Positions 17,656 through 27,164 of a stretch of DNA of 64,000 nucleotides are shown piece by piece (within the stretch, counting starts at the first letter, position 1; each line of letters begins with the position of its first letter). Position numbers and translations under genes: made by a program. The notes beneath the pieces are model-generated. The model was given only the letters and a program-made list of their open reading frames with translations. It ran no database searches and was not told the origin of the DNA. This stretch comes from Paenibacillus woosongensis (lineage in GTDB: Bacteria > Bacillota > Bacilli > Paenibacillales > Paenibacillaceae). The stretch is from NCBI RefSeq assembly GCF_009725165.1, contig NZ_WNZW01000003.1:124001-188000 (forward strand), in the 5' to 3' direction.

Positions 17656-18147
17656 ATGGCTTCTGAAAGTTCATTTGATATCGTCTCCAAAATGGACATG
17701 CAGGAACTTACGAATGCGATCGATCAGACGGAGCGGGAAATTGCAAACCGTTTCGACTTCAAAGGGAGCAAGAGCGATCTTAAAGTCGAGAAGGATGAGC
17801 TGGTGATCGTGTCAGACGACGAGTACAAGCTTGGAGCTGTCATCGATATTTTGCAGTCAAAAATGATCAAGAGAGGATTGCCGATCAAGAACCTTGATTA
17901 CGGCAAGGTGGAGCCGGCTTCGCTTGGAACCGTTCGTCAGCGCATAAAGCTGAAGCAGGGTATCGATTCGGAGAATGCGAAGAAAATCAATGTCATGATC
18001 CGCGACTCCAAACTGAAGGTGAAAAGCCAAATTCAAGGCGACCAAATCCGTGTTACCGGCAAAAGCAAAGATGATTTGCAGCAGGTGATGCAAATGCTTC
18101 GCAAGGGCGATCTTTCGGTGGATTTGCAATTTACCAACTTCAAATAG
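17656..18147 (+). CDS. yajQ: YajQ family nucleotide-binding protein
   Basis: 163-residue cytoplasmic protein of the YajQ (DUF520) family with two ferredoxin-like halves, reported elsewhere to bind RNA/nucleotides and, in some bacteria, cyclic-di-GMP. The signature [10 protein letters not shown] is at about 31-40, and the C-terminal [15 protein letters not shown] and DLQFTNFK ending is typical. AAAGGACGGAGAG precedes ATG 17656. The longer upstream frame has no ribosome site. Role in this organism unknown. Confidence 0.93.
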   Translation: MASESSFDIVSKMDMQELTNAIDQTEREIANRFDFKGSKSDLKVEKDELVIVSDDEYKLGAVIDILQSKMIKRGLPIKNLDYGKVEPASLGTVRQRIKLKQGIDSENAKKINVMIRDSKLKVKSQIQGDQIRVTGKSKDDLQQVMQMLRKGDLSVDLQFTNFK

Positions 18148-18286
18148 TAACGAAAAAGTCGGTCTTTTGCTGCGCGGGCTCGCGTGGTGAGAGACCTTTA
18201 CACGTTTTTGACATGGTATGTTCGTAAAGCTTATACTTGTAGGGAAAAATGGGTATATCGGTTAATTTCAATGGGGGATACTGCAT

Positions 18287-19615
18287 ATGACTGAAAAAGT
18301 GAAAATCGTAACGCTCGGTTGTGAGAAAAATTTGGTTGATTCGGAAATTATGTCAGGCCTGATCGATCAACGGGGCTACCGACTCGTAGAGGACCGGGAA
18401 GAGGCCACGGTCATTATCGTAAATACCTGCGGGTTCATTGACGCTGCCAAGGAGGAATCCGTGAATACGATTCTCGATTTGGCGGATTTGAAGGAGACGG
18501 GGAAGCTGAAGGCGCTTATCGTGTCCGGGTGCTTGACGCAGCGCTATAAGCAGGCCTTAATGGAGGAAATGCCGGAGATCGATGGTATCGTCGGAACCGG
18601 GGATTTTTATAATATCAATCAGATTGTTGATGAAGCGCTCAAGGGCAAAAAACCGGTTCAAGTCGGGAATCCGGTGTTTAATTATGAAGAGGTACTTCCT
18701 CGCAAGGTATCGACGGCCAAGTATACTACATACGTAAAAATTGCCGAGGGCTGCGATAACAATTGCACGTTCTGCAGCATTCCAATCATGCGGGGGAACT
18801 TCCGCAGCCGTTCGATCGAATCGATCATCGCCGAGGTTGAGCTAATGGCTTCGCAAGGGGTGAAGGAGATCAGCTTGATCGCCCAGGATTCCACCAATTA
18901 CGGAACCGACCTCTATGGGGAATATAAGCTGGCCGAGCTGATGAATAGGGTTACGGAGGTTGAAGGCATTGAGTGGGTACGGCTTCATTATGCATATCCA
19001 GGCTTCTTTACCGATGAGCTGATCGAAATGATTGCGACGAATCCTAAAATTTGCAAGTACATCGATATGCCGCTGCAGCATAGCGAGGATGCGGTGCTCA
19101 AGCGGATGCGCCGTCCGGGACGCAATCGCGACATTCGCGAGCTGGTCGCAAAAATTCGTTCCCGAATTCCGAATGTTTCGCTGCGCACTTCCCTGATCGT
19201 TGGGTTTCCGGGCGAAACGGAGGAGGATTTTGAAAGATTATGCGATTTTGTACGGGAAATCAAATTTGACCGGCTGGGCGTATTTACTTATTCCAAAGAG
19301 GAGGATACTCCTGCCTCAAGGCTCCCGGATCAGGTGGAGGAAGAGGTTAAAGAGTGGCGAGCCAACACGCTGATGGAGATTCAGCGCGAGGTTTCTAACC
19401 AAAATGCCGGCAAATTCGTTGGACAGGTTCTGGATGTGCTGGTTGAACGGTATGACGGCCGCAGTGACGTCTTTATCGGGCGTTCACAGTATGATGCGCC
19501 GGAAATCGACGGTGAAGTATACGTTACGAATTGTCCTGTTGGCATTGGAGAAATCGCCAAGGTACGAATTACGCATGCTTATGAATACGACATGTCCGGG
19601 GAGGGTGTCCTTTGA
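18287..19615 (+). CDS. rimO: Ribosomal protein uS12 methylthiotransferase
   Basis: Radical-SAM enzyme that adds a methylthio group to Asp of ribosomal protein uS12. 442 residues: UPF0004 domain with TLGCEKNLVDSE (about 6-17), NTCGFIDAAKEES and VSGCLTQRY giving the three auxiliary-cluster cysteines; radical-SAM motif CDNNCTFCSIP (C-x3-C-x2-C) near 155; C-terminal TRAM domain. NLVDSE and the Asp-type uS12 pattern separate it from MiaB, whose gene is also in this window at 35.2 kb. Overlaps pgsA. Confidence 0.94.
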   Translation: MTEKVKIVTLGCEKNLVDSEIMSGLIDQRGYRLVEDREEATVIIVNTCGFIDAAKEESVNTILDLADLKETGKLKALIVSGCLTQRYKQALMEEMPEIDGIVGTGDFYNINQIVDEALKGKKPVQVGNPVFNYEEVLPRKVSTAKYTTYVKIAEGCDNNCTFCSIPIMRGNFRSRSIESIIAEVELMASQGVKEISLIAQDSTNYGTDLYGEYKLAELMNRVTEVEGIEWVRLHYAYPGFFTDELIEMIATNPKICKYIDMPLQHSEDAVLKRMRRPGRNRDIRELVAKIRSRIPNVSLRTSLIVGFPGETEEDFERLCDFVREIKFDRLGVFTYSKEEDTPASRLPDQVEEEVKEWRANTLMEIQREVSNQNAGKFVGQVLDVLVERYDGRSDVFIGRSQYDAPEIDGEVYVTNCPVGIGEIAKVRITHAYEYDMSGEGVL

Positions 19616-20199
19616 ACTTACCCAATCGCATAACCATTGCCCGAATTTTTATGATCCCGGTCATGCTGGTCTTCTTGCTGGTTGACTTCGAGTGGTGGTC
19701 TTATGAACTGTCGCTTGGCGGTTATACGCTGCCGGTAAACCAGTTGATTGGGGCGATATTGTTTATCGTCGCTGCCAGTACGGACGGAATTGATGGATAT
19801 ATTGCCCGCAAGCATAATTTGGTGACTAACCTCGGCAAGCTGCTTGATCCACTGGCAGATAAGCTGCTGGTGGCCGCAGTGCTGGTAGCGCTGGTTGCGA
19901 TGGGTGAAATCCAAGCCATCATTGCAATCGTCATTATCAGCCGCGAGTTTGCCGTAACAGGACTGCGGGAAATCGCATTGCTGGAAGGTTCGGTTATCGC
20001 CGCCAGCAAGTGGGGGAAAGCGAAGACCATCGCTCAGGTAATTGCGATATCTGTTCTTCTCCTGAATAATTTTCCGTTTGAGTGGATCCGCTTTCCCTTT
20101 GATGAAATTGCGATTTGGGTTGCTACGCTGATTACGATTTATTCGGGCATCGACTATTTTGTGAAGAACAAAAGTTTGCTTTCATTCTCTAAAAGCTGA
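19612..20199 (+). CDS. pgsA: CDP-diacylglycerol-glycerol-3-phosphate phosphatidyltransferase
   Basis: Integral membrane enzyme making phosphatidylglycerol phosphate from CDP-diacylglycerol and glycerol-3-phosphate. 195 residues with several membrane helices and the CDP-alcohol phosphotransferase signature D-G-x2-A-R-x8-G-x3-D-x3-D, seen as TDGIDGYIARKH ... GKLLDPLADK. Start is TTG, sharing TTGA with the rimO stop, with GGGGAGGGTG upstream. Synteny with rodZ, cinA and recA is the common Bacillales order. Confidence 0.95.
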   Translation: MNLPNRITIARIFMIPVMLVFLLVDFEWWSYELSLGGYTLPVNQLIGAILFIVAASTDGIDGYIARKHNLVTNLGKLLDPLADKLLVAAVLVALVAMGEIQAIIAIVIISREFAVTGLREIALLEGSVIAASKWGKAKTIAQVIAISVLLLNNFPFEWIRFPFDEIAIWVATLITIYSGIDYFVKNKSLLSFSKS

Positions 20200-20319
20200 T
20201 TAATGGACGGATTGTATAAATGAAACAACATTCAGCTATTCAGCGATAACTATTATTATTGAAATGAAAGAGACTGGGAATGCCTTTATTTTGCTGGTGG
20301 GAGGAGACGTGGGAGAGAT

Positions 20320-21582
20320 ATGAGAGCAGAAATCATCGCTGTAGGTACCGAGCTTTTGCTTGGACAAATCGTGAACACAAATGCGCAATTTTTATCTCAG
20401 GAATTAGCGTCTCTTGGTATCGACGTGTATTTCCAAACGGTTGTCGGCGACAACATGGACCGTCTGCGTCAAGCGATTCAAACCGCCGAATCGAGGGCGG
20501 ATGTGCTTATATTCTCAGGGGGCATCGGCCCTACACAGGACGATTTGACCAAGGAAGCATTAGCTTCTGTGCTAGGCAGAGGTCTGCATTACGATAGATT
20601 GGCGATGGATAATATCGACCGGTTCTTTCAGGGGCGCAATATTCCGATGACCGAGAATAATCGGCGCCAGGCGCATGCGATTGACGGCTCCACGCCGCTG
20701 CCCAATGAGACAGGACTGGCCGTAGGGAACGCCATTGCGCATAACGGGAAGTTTTATATCGTATTACCTGGTCCTCCGAAAGAATTAATGCCGATGTTCC
20801 GAAATCAGGCGGCCACGTGGATTTTACAGCATGTGCTGACCCATGAGCAGCCGATTTATTCAAAGATGCTGAAATTTGCCGGGATCGGCGAGTCGGCATT
20901 GGAGACCCGCGTTCTCGATCTAATCGAAGAGCAAAGCGATCCGACTGTAGCGCCTTACGCGAAGGAGAGCGAGGTTACGCTGCGTATTACTACAAAGGCG
21001 AATTCAGAAAGCGAAGCGATGGCCAAGCTGGAAGTGATGGAGAAGGAAATCAGCTCGCGGCTTGGCGACCATCTATATGCAACTGAAGATGTGCCGATTG
21101 AGAAGACGATCGTGGATATGCTTACAGAGCTGAATCTGACCGTGAGCTGCGCTGAGAGCTGCACTGGCGGATTGCTCATGGAGACCATCACCTCTATTCC
21201 AGGCAGCGCTGCTGTCTTCCACGGCGGCATCGTATGCTATTCTAATGAGATGAAGGAGAAGCTGCTCAACGTTCCGCATGATTTGCTGGAGGGAGAAAAT
21301 GCTCCTGGCGCCGTGAGCGCCGAAACTGCAAAAGTGCTTGCCGAGCAGGTGCGCATGATTGTTGACACGGATTTCGGTCTGTCGATTACCGGTGTGGCCG
21401 GTCCGGGCTATTCGGAGCGCAAGCCGGTGGGACTCGTGTATATTGCCATCTCCCGCCGCGGACAAGATACTGCCGTTCTTGAGCTGAATCTTAAGGGGAA
21501 TCGGGAGACGATCCGGATTCGCTCTGCCAAGACGGTACTCTATCATCTGTGGAAACAGCTTAAGGAAATTGCCGACCGCTGA
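20320..21582 (+). CDS. cinA: CinA competence/damage-inducible protein
   Basis: 420 residues, two domains: N-terminal molybdopterin-binding (MoCF) fold with VGTELLLGQIVNTNAQ and FSGGIGPTQDD, associated with ADP-ribose/NMN pyrophosphatase activity in related CinA; and C-terminal PncC-type domain with SCAESCTGGLL, TSIPGSA and GVAGPGYSERKPVGLVY, which deamidates nicotinamide mononucleotide. Likely acts in pyridine-nucleotide repair. In B. subtilis it is in the recA transcription unit; here a terminator and an 813-base gap with repeats separate it from recA. Confidence 0.93.
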   Translation: MRAEIIAVGTELLLGQIVNTNAQFLSQELASLGIDVYFQTVVGDNMDRLRQAIQTAESRADVLIFSGGIGPTQDDLTKEALASVLGRGLHYDRLAMDNIDRFFQGRNIPMTENNRRQAHAIDGSTPLPNETGLAVGNAIAHNGKFYIVLPGPPKELMPMFRNQAATWILQHVLTHEQPIYSKMLKFAGIGESALETRVLDLIEEQSDPTVAPYAKESEVTLRITTKANSESEAMAKLEVMEKEISSRLGDHLYATEDVPIEKTIVDMLTELNLTVSCAESCTGGLLMETITSIPGSAAVFHGGIVCYSNEMKEKLLNVPHDLLEGENAPGAVSAETAKVLAEQVRMIVDTDFGLSITGVAGPGYSERKPVGLVYIAISRRGQDTAVLELNLKGNRETIRIRSAKTVLYHLWKQLKEIADR

Positions 21583-21649
21583 TCGTGCAAAGCTGTTCGC
21601 AATTACATTTGCAAAAGGAATAAGCTTCGGGGTATAATGGAATTACGGA

Positions 21650-21694
21650 AGAACCGTAGCCTAACTGATTTGTTTGCGCTGCGGTTCTTTTTTT
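21650..21694 (+). terminator. Terminator after cinA
   Basis: AGAACCG (21650-21656) pairs with CGGTTCT (21682-21688), followed by seven T. Confidence 0.75.
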
Positions 21695-21770
21695 CGTTAA
21701 TTGCTATGGCTGTTTGATGTTTATACCAAGCTTCTTATATTTAATCATTGTTGTCTTTGCTGTCATCATG

Positions 21771-22177
21771 AGCGAATCCCGAAGGGAAAGCGGCTGCATG
21801 CAGAGGAGGAGAAGGTACCAGCGCAATCGAACCTCTCTATTTGGTTTGCACTCCTCTCAGGGGCACCCGCAAGAGAATGTTAAGCACCGCGCCAAGAGTA
21901 AGCGAATCCCGAAGGGAGAGCGCCTGCATGCAGGAAGTAGAAGGAAAACACACCACATCAACTCCTAGCACCATTAGCAGGAGCGCCAAGCCAGAAGCGG
22001 ACCGAAGGGGAGCAAGCGGCTCATTCCAGCCAAAGCTACCCGGGTGCTCAACCGTACCTCCTTGAGCAGGGTGTTTCCAGGTAACTCAGGTGAACCAAAA
22101 GTAAGACGTACCCGAAGGGGGAAAAGCGATCCACGCGCCAAAAGTAGAGCGTATCCCCGAAGGGGACAGCGGGCAGG
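21771..22177. repeat. Cluster of five CCGAAGGG-centred repeats before recA
   Basis: Five related units at about 21771-21803, 21888-21933, 21981-22020, 22092-22132 and 22135-22177. The common part is GCGCCAAnAGTA followed by AGCGNATCCCGAAGGGGAnAGCG, with an imperfect palindromic core CCC-GAA-GGG. The first two units also share CTGCATGCAG. Spacing is irregular, so it is not CRISPR. A sixth element (22210-22275) holds GCGGGAGTCCCGAGGGC and CCCTCCCTTACGGTAAGGGAGGG, able to form strong hairpins. No believable coding sequence occurs. The function is unknown; the pattern resembles REP-type intergenic repeats. Confidence 0.65.
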
Positions 22178-22293
22178 AGCTCCTCTGCAACTCCTACGTT
22201 ACTCCAATTTGCGGGAGTCCCGAGGGCTGCAAGCCCTGCGGGGGCCCTCCCTTACGGTAAGGGAGGGTTTGGGAGGGTTGAGACTCGAATACC

Positions 22294-22307
22294 CGAATAT
22301 ATGTTCG
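22294..22307. promoter_or_regulatory. LexA (SOS) box of recA
   Basis: CGAATATATGTTCG differs from the Gram-positive LexA/DinR consensus CGAACnnnnGTTCG at one position. It ends 10 bases before the -35 of the recA promoter, so recA should be induced by DNA damage. Confidence 0.75.
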
Positions 22308-22316
22308 AAAAAATGC

Positions 22317-22345
22317 TTGGCAAACGTTCCAAAACAAGGTACAAT
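22317..22345 (+). promoter_or_regulatory. Sigma-A promoter of recA
   Basis: TTGGCA (22317-22322) and TACAAT (22340-22345) with a 17-base spacer, 50 bases upstream of the recA start and just after the LexA box. Confidence 0.75.
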
Positions 22346-22395
22346 TATTAATGTAAAGTCCTACATTTAATCAATTTGATAAGGATGTGAGCTGA

Positions 22396-23454
22396 TTGTC
22401 AGATCGTCGTGCAGCGCTGGATATGGCGCTTCGTCAAATAGAAAAGCAATTCGGTAAAGGTTCGATTATGAAGCTGGGAGAATCCACTCATATGCAGGTG
22501 GAAATTGTTCCCAGTGGTTCTATTGCATTAGATATAGCTCTTGGCACAGGCGGGCTGCCGCGTGGCCGGATTATCGAAGTATACGGTCCTGAGTCCTCAG
22601 GTAAGACGACAGTGGCGCTTCATGCCATTGCCGAAGTTCAAAAAATCGGTGGACAAGCCGCGTTCATCGATGCGGAGCATGCGCTGGATCCATCTTATGC
22701 CAGCAAGCTTGGCGTAAATATCGATGAGCTCCTTCTTTCCCAGCCGGATACCGGAGAGCAGGCGCTTGAAATTGCAGAGGCGCTCGTAAGAAGCGGCGCT
22801 GTCGATATTATCGTTATCGACTCCGTTGCGGCGCTTGTCCCGAAAGCGGAAATTGAAGGCGAAATGGGAGATTCTCATGTGGGCTTGCAGGCTCGATTGA
22901 TGTCTCAAGCGCTCCGCAAGCTGTCAGGAGCGATCAGCAAGTCGAAGACGATTGCGATCTTTATCAACCAATTGCGCGAGAAGGTCGGCGTGATGTTCGG
23001 AAATCCGGAGACAACCCCTGGTGGACGGGCTCTCAAGTTCTACTCCACCATTCGTCTTGACGTGCGCCGCATAGAGACGATCAAGATGGGAAATGACATG
23101 GTTGGTAACCGTACCCGGGTCAAGGTCGTCAAGAACAAGGTGGCGCCTCCGTTTAAGCAGGCGGAGATCGACATTATGTATGGAGAGGGCATTTCAAGAG
23201 AGGGCAGCATTATCGACATCGGCGTAGAGCTTGATATTGTCGATAAGAGCGGAGCCTGGTATTCATATTCGGGCGAGCGCTTAGGCCAAGGCCGCGAAAA
23301 CGCGAAGCAATTTTTGAAGGAGAATACCCAGATTGCTAATGCCATTGAATTGAAAATTCGCGAAGCCAGCCAGTTGTCGACGGTCGTGCCTTCGGCTTCC
23401 GCAAGCGAGCTCGAAGAAGAAGCGAAAGAAGAGCAGGCGCTTTTCGAAGAATAA
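22396..23454 (+). CDS. recA: Recombinase RecA
   Basis: Forms ATP-dependent filaments on single-stranded DNA, catalyses strand exchange and triggers LexA self-cleavage. 352 residues, full length with no intein. Walker [10 protein letters not shown] near 63, DAEHALDP, the L1/L2 loop regions ([19 protein letters not shown] and [19 protein letters not shown]) and an acidic C-terminus are all present. The start is TTG with AGGATGTGAG upstream. The gene is alone between its own promoter and terminator, with recX downstream. Confidence 0.98.
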   Translation: MSDRRAALDMALRQIEKQFGKGSIMKLGESTHMQVEIVPSGSIALDIALGTGGLPRGRIIEVYGPESSGKTTVALHAIAEVQKIGGQAAFIDAEHALDPSYASKLGVNIDELLLSQPDTGEQALEIAEALVRSGAVDIIVIDSVAALVPKAEIEGEMGDSHVGLQARLMSQALRKLSGAISKSKTIAIFINQLREKVGVMFGNPETTPGGRALKFYSTIRLDVRRIETIKMGNDMVGNRTRVKVVKNKVAPPFKQAEIDIMYGEGISREGSIIDIGVELDIVDKSGAWYSYSGERLGQGRENAKQFLKENTQIANAIELKIREASQLSTVVPSASASELEEEAKEEQALFEE

Positions 23455-23472
23455 TAACTTAGCAATATTTAG

Positions 23473-23515
23473 GCGCTCTGTATTCTGGCGAAGCCAGAAC
23501 AGAGCGCTTTTATTT
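23473..23515 (+). terminator. Terminator after recA
   Basis: GCGCTCTG (23473-23480) pairs with CAGAGCGC (23500-23507); an inner TTCTGGC/GCCAGAA arm extends the hairpin. T-rich tail TTTTATTTT follows. Confidence 0.85.
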
Positions 23516-23582
23516 TGGAAGTGACGACCGTGATATAATATGCAAGCAAGTATTAGCAGAATGCGGCAAGGGGGGCGGCTCG

Positions 23583-24410
23583 ATGAATGGAAAATACGGT
23601 AATCGCGGGATACAGCCACCTTCAGGAAAGGGCGGAAGGCGGTTACAGGAACCGCAGGGAATAGTTGATATTTCTGAAGAGCGTTTTTGGGGGAATACTA
23701 CAGAGGAATCCCTCGCCGTGGAGTCAAGCTTTGATGATTTCCCGGATGAGGGTGAACTGGAAATTACTATGGTGGAAGCCCTAAAGCGGCCGAAGTTCCG
23801 TTACCGGATCCATTTTGGCTCCTATTCGGTCGAAATTCATGAAGATGTGATGATTAAATATCGGATGATCAAAGGCGCGGCTTTTGCCAAGTCGGATTTG
23901 GAAGAGATTATCGCGGCGGACGAACGGCAGCGAAGTTACGGGGACGCGCTTGTATATTTGAGCCGCAAGCCGCGTACTGCCTACGAAATAGCGCTCCGCC
24001 TCGAAGAAAAGGGATGGAGCGAAGAGACGGTAAGCGACGTTCTTTACCGTCTTAAGCAGGAGCGGCTTATTGATGATGCCGCATACGCCCAGGAATGGGC
24101 CAAGCAGCGTGTTGGAAGCAGGGGCAAGGGAAAACTATGGGTTCGCCACGAACTTCGTCAGAAGGGCATTGCCAAGCCTTTGATTGAGGAGGCGCTTGGT
24201 GAAGTCAGCGAAGAGGATGAATATAATAGCGCTCTACAGCTGGGGGCGAAGAAATGGAGATCCACCACAGGCGAATTCATGGACAGAAAGCGAAAGACGG
24301 GCGCTTTTCTTATGCGCAGAGGCTATTCAGGAGGGCTTGTTTCCAAAGTTATCCGCGAGTTGGCCCAGCAGGAGGGCCAAGAAAATACGGAGGAATGGGA
24401 AGAGGAATAG
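23583..24410 (+). CDS. recX: Regulatory protein RecX
   Basis: Modulates RecA by binding its filament. 275 residues. After an N-terminal extension of about 60 residues without known motifs, the three-helix repeats begin: DALVYLSRKPRTAYEIALRL, SDVLYRLKQERLIDDAAYAQEW and LWVRHELRQKGIAKPLIEEAL, then FLMRRGYS near the C-terminus. Location directly after recA supports the call; in B. subtilis recX is elsewhere. The GGGGGGCGG ribosome site precedes ATG 23583. Confidence 0.88.
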   Translation: MNGKYGNRGIQPPSGKGGRRLQEPQGIVDISEERFWGNTTEESLAVESSFDDFPDEGELEITMVEALKRPKFRYRIHFGSYSVEIHEDVMIKYRMIKGAAFAKSDLEEIIAADERQRSYGDALVYLSRKPRTAYEIALRLEEKGWSEETVSDVLYRLKQERLIDDAAYAQEWAKQRVGSRGKGKLWVRHELRQKGIAKPLIEEALGEVSEEDEYNSALQLGAKKWRSTTGEFMDRKRKTGAFLMRRGYSGGLVSKVIRELAQQEGQENTEEWEEE

Positions 24411-24438
24411 GCCTGCGGCAGGAGCGGCTGTCATTTGC

Positions 24439-24468
24439 TTGACAATATCTTTCGTCAAATAATAAAAT
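24439..24468 (+). promoter_or_regulatory. Sigma-A promoter upstream of rny
   Basis: Consensus TTGACA (24439-24444), an 18-base spacer, then TAAAAT (24463-24468). It lies in the 280-base gap between recX and rny and gives a 5' leader of about 215 bases in which I see no further structure. Confidence 0.6.
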
Positions 24469-24690
24469 GTCTATATGCACAGAGTCCTTTTTTCCTTCCA
24501 AAATTATGACTCTGTACACATTCTATTCGCCAATCATGAAGGGTTACATTTTAGCTCATGAATTAAAGTGAGCAGCCTACCTGAATCGGCCTGTATTCGA
24601 TTCTTAGAAATGATGATGAATTGAGGAAGTTAACTACAACTGCAAGTATCCCAAGGAATGCCTTGGAGGAATCAACGGGGAGGTGAACAG

Positions 24691-26232
24691 ATGCACGATG
24701 GAGTCTGGGTCGCTCTCGTTGCAGCCGCTTTATTCTTTGGGTTCGTGATCGGATATTTTATTCGGAAATCTCTTGCAGAAGCTAAAATTTCCAGTGCGGA
24801 ACACGCTGCAAGCCAAATCTTGGAAAATGCAAAGAAAGATGCAGAAGCACTGAAGAAAGAAACAGTCCTGGAAGCTAAGGACGAAGTCCATAAAATCCGG
24901 ACTGAAGCTGATAAAGACATTCGTGAACGTCGGAACGAAATTCAACGGCAGGAAAGACGATTGTTGCAAAAAGAAGAGTCGCTGGATAAAAAATTAGAAT
25001 CGCTTGAACGAAAAGAAGAGCAGGTGGCAGGCAAAGAGAAGCGAATTGAAGAAACTCAGCAGCAGATTGATCAGATTTATAAAACTCAGGTTCAGGAATT
25101 GGAACGTATCTCCAACTTGACGATGGAGGACGCCAGAATCATTATCCTAAACAATGTAGAGCAGGAAGTTCGCCATGAAACAGCGCAGCTGATCAAGGAC
25201 ATTGAACAGCAGGCGAAAGAGGAAGCCGATAAGAAATCGCGTGAAATCATTACGCTGGCTATTCAACGCTGCGCAGCCGATCATGTTGCGGAGACGACCG
25301 TATCTGTTGTAGCATTGCCGAACGAGGAGATGAAGGGACGGATCATTGGCCGCGAAGGACGCAACATCCGCGCGCTTGAGACGTTGACCGGGATCGATCT
25401 CATTATTGACGATACGCCGGAAGCCGTCATCTTGTCTGGCTTTGATCCGATTCGTCGGGAGATCGCTCGTACCGCATTAGAGAAACTTGTGGCGGACGGA
25501 CGGATTCACCCGGCGCGAATCGAAGAAATGGTCGAGAAATCGCGTCGTGAAGTGGATGAACGGATTCGTGAATACGGTGAGCAAGCAACCTTCGAAGTGG
25601 GAGTTCATGCGCTTCATCCTGATCTGATCAAAATTTTGGGACGTCTTAAATTCCGGACAAGCTACGGCCAGAACGTGCTGAAGCACTCGATGGAGGTTGC
25701 TTACTTGGCCGGCCTGATGGCAGGCGAATTAGGCGAAGACATCGTTTTGGCCAAGCGGGCTGGACTGCTGCATGATATCGGTAAAGCGCTTGATCATGAA
25801 GTGGAAGGATCGCATGTCGAGATCGGCGTGGAATTGGCTAAGAAATACAAGGAGCACCCGGTGGTTATCAATAGTATCGCATCCCACCACGGTGACTGTG
25901 AGGCCACATCGGTGATCGCCATGCTGGTCGGTGCAGCTGATGCCTTGTCGGCAGCAAGGCCTGGCGCTCGCCGCGAAACGCTGGAAACATACATCCGGCG
26001 CCTCGAGAAGCTTGAAGAAATTTCGGAATCTTTCGAAGGCGTGGAGAAATCCTATGCCATCCAAGCTGGCCGTGAGGTTCGCGTTATGGTACAGCCCGAC
26101 AAAATCGACGATGCAGAAGCATTCCGCCTGGCTAGGGACATCACGAAGACGATTGAGAATGAACTGGATTATCCAGGGCATATCAAGGTTACCGTCATAC
26201 GCGAGACACGGGCGGTTGAATACGCAAAGTAA
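24691..26232 (+). CDS. rny: Ribonuclease Y
   Basis: Membrane-anchored endoribonuclease that starts mRNA decay. 513 residues: an N-terminal membrane helix (about 5-23), a long charged coiled coil (about 30-190), a KH RNA-binding domain with [15 protein letters not shown], and an HD phosphohydrolase domain with [12 protein letters not shown] and SHHGD. Start 24691 has GGGGAGGTGA upstream; the frame continues to 24658 but that part contains the ribosome site. The partner RNase J is also encoded in this window. Confidence 0.97.
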   Translation: MHDGVWVALVAAALFFGFVIGYFIRKSLAEAKISSAEHAASQILENAKKDAEALKKETVLEAKDEVHKIRTEADKDIRERRNEIQRQERRLLQKEESLDKKLESLERKEEQVAGKEKRIEETQQQIDQIYKTQVQELERISNLTMEDARIIILNNVEQEVRHETAQLIKDIEQQAKEEADKKSREIITLAIQRCAADHVAETTVSVVALPNEEMKGRIIGREGRNIRALETLTGIDLIIDDTPEAVILSGFDPIRREIARTALEKLVADGRIHPARIEEMVEKSRREVDERIREYGEQATFEVGVHALHPDLIKILGRLKFRTSYGQNVLKHSMEVAYLAGLMAGELGEDIVLAKRAGLLHDIGKALDHEVEGSHVEIGVELAKKYKEHPVVINSIASHHGDCEATSVIAMLVGAADALSAARPGARRETLETYIRRLEKLEEISESFEGVEKSYAIQAGREVRVMVQPDKIDDAEAFRLARDITKTIENELDYPGHIKVTVIRETRAVEYAK

Positions 26233-26242
26233 AGCCAATGCT

Positions 26243-26275
26243 GAGAAAGTGGCCCTTATGGGGCCGCTTTTTCTC
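26243..26275 (+). terminator. Terminator after rny
   Basis: GAGAAAGTGGCCC (26243-26255) pairs with GGGCCGCTTTTTCTC (ending 26275) over a TTATG-type loop, one G-T pair and a small bulge. It lies in front of ymdB and excludes the longer upstream frame as coding. Confidence 0.7.
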
Positions 26276-26318
26276 ATTGCTTATGAGAATACAACCATTG
26301 TTTGAGGAGGAACCTGCC

Positions 26319-27113
26319 ATTAAGGTTTTATTTATCGGAGATATTGTTGGAAGCACGGGCCGGAAAGCGTTGAAGGAGACGCTCCCGCATTTGAAATCCA
26401 AATATAGCCCGCATGTCATTATTGCGAACGGAGAAAACGCAGCCGGAGGAAGAGGTATTACGGCGGCGATAGCCAAAGAGTTTTTCGAGCTAGGCATACA
26501 CGGCCTTACGATGGGCAACCATACATGGGATAATAAAGAAATCTTTGAGTTTATCGACGATGAGCCGCGAATGATCCGTCCGGCCAACTTTCCCCCAGGA
26601 ACGCCGGGACGGGGTTATACCGTCATTAAAGCTAATGGCAAAGAGCTCGCGATTGTCAATTTAATGGGCCGCACTTTTCTACCAGCTATTGATGATCCGT
26701 TTAGGGCAGCCGACGAAATTATCGGGAAACTGGCCAAAAAGCATAAATGCATTCTCGTCGATTTCCATGCCGAGGCCACTTCAGAGAAAATCGCGATGGG
26801 CTGGCATCTCGATGGGAGAGCCTCCCTTGTCGTAGGCACGCATACACACGTGCAAAGCAATGATGACATAATACTGCCTCAGGGAACAGCTTATTTGACG
26901 GATGCGGGCATGGTAGGCTCGCGGGAAGGCGTGTTAGGCATGGAGAGGGAAGCAGTGCTGCGTAAGTTTACAACACAGCTGCCGGTGCGCTTTCAAGTGT
27001 GCGAAGGGAAATGGCATTTTCATGCCTTAGTAGTGGACGTCGATGACTCTACGGGACGTGCGAAGAAAATTCAAAAAATTCGCTTGCTTGAAGACGAGTG
27101 GATTATGGAGTAA
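26319..27113 (+). CDS. ymdB: YmdB metallophosphoesterase, ATT start
   Basis: Dimetal phosphodiesterase; B. subtilis YmdB hydrolyses 2',3'-cyclic nucleotides or cyclic-AMP-like substrates and influences biofilm formation. Visible: LFIGDIVGS at 3-11 (metal Asp), NGENAAGG, GNHTWDN, DFHAEATSEK and GTHTHVQSND. No ATG, GTG or well-placed TTG fits: GAGGAGG at 26304-26310 is 8 bases before ATT 26319, which gives MKVLFIGDIVG (ATT read as Met) and 264 residues, the expected length. An in-frame TTG at 26298 has no ribosome site. The function call is sure; the ATT start is a good inference. Confidence 0.88.
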   Translation: MKVLFIGDIVGSTGRKALKETLPHLKSKYSPHVIIANGENAAGGRGITAAIAKEFFELGIHGLTMGNHTWDNKEIFEFIDDEPRMIRPANFPPGTPGRGYTVIKANGKELAIVNLMGRTFLPAIDDPFRAADEIIGKLAKKHKCILVDFHAEATSEKIAMGWHLDGRASLVVGTHTHVQSNDDIILPQGTAYLTDAGMVGSREGVLGMEREAVLRKFTTQLPVRFQVCEGKWHFHALVVDVDDSTGRAKKIQKIRLLEDEWIME

Positions 27114-27164
27114 GAAAATGCAAAATTAGTGTAATGCCGGCTGCGGAATAGGGTATGGTAAAAA

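Noticed and set aside
21771..22177. CRISPR array
   Set aside because: Units are imperfect, unequally spaced and vary in flank; no cas genes are in the window.
21701..22370. Three overlapping plus-strand ORFs of 60-108 codons before recA
   Set aside because: They run through the repeat array, are rich in Arg/Pro/Gly from the repeats, and have no ribosome sites.
24184..24462. 92-codon ORF overlapping recX in another frame
   Set aside because: Shadow frame of recX; no independent start signal.
26238..26318. Longer ymdB N-terminus from ATG 26238
   Set aside because: This stretch contains the rny terminator hairpin and adds 27 residues not expected in the family.
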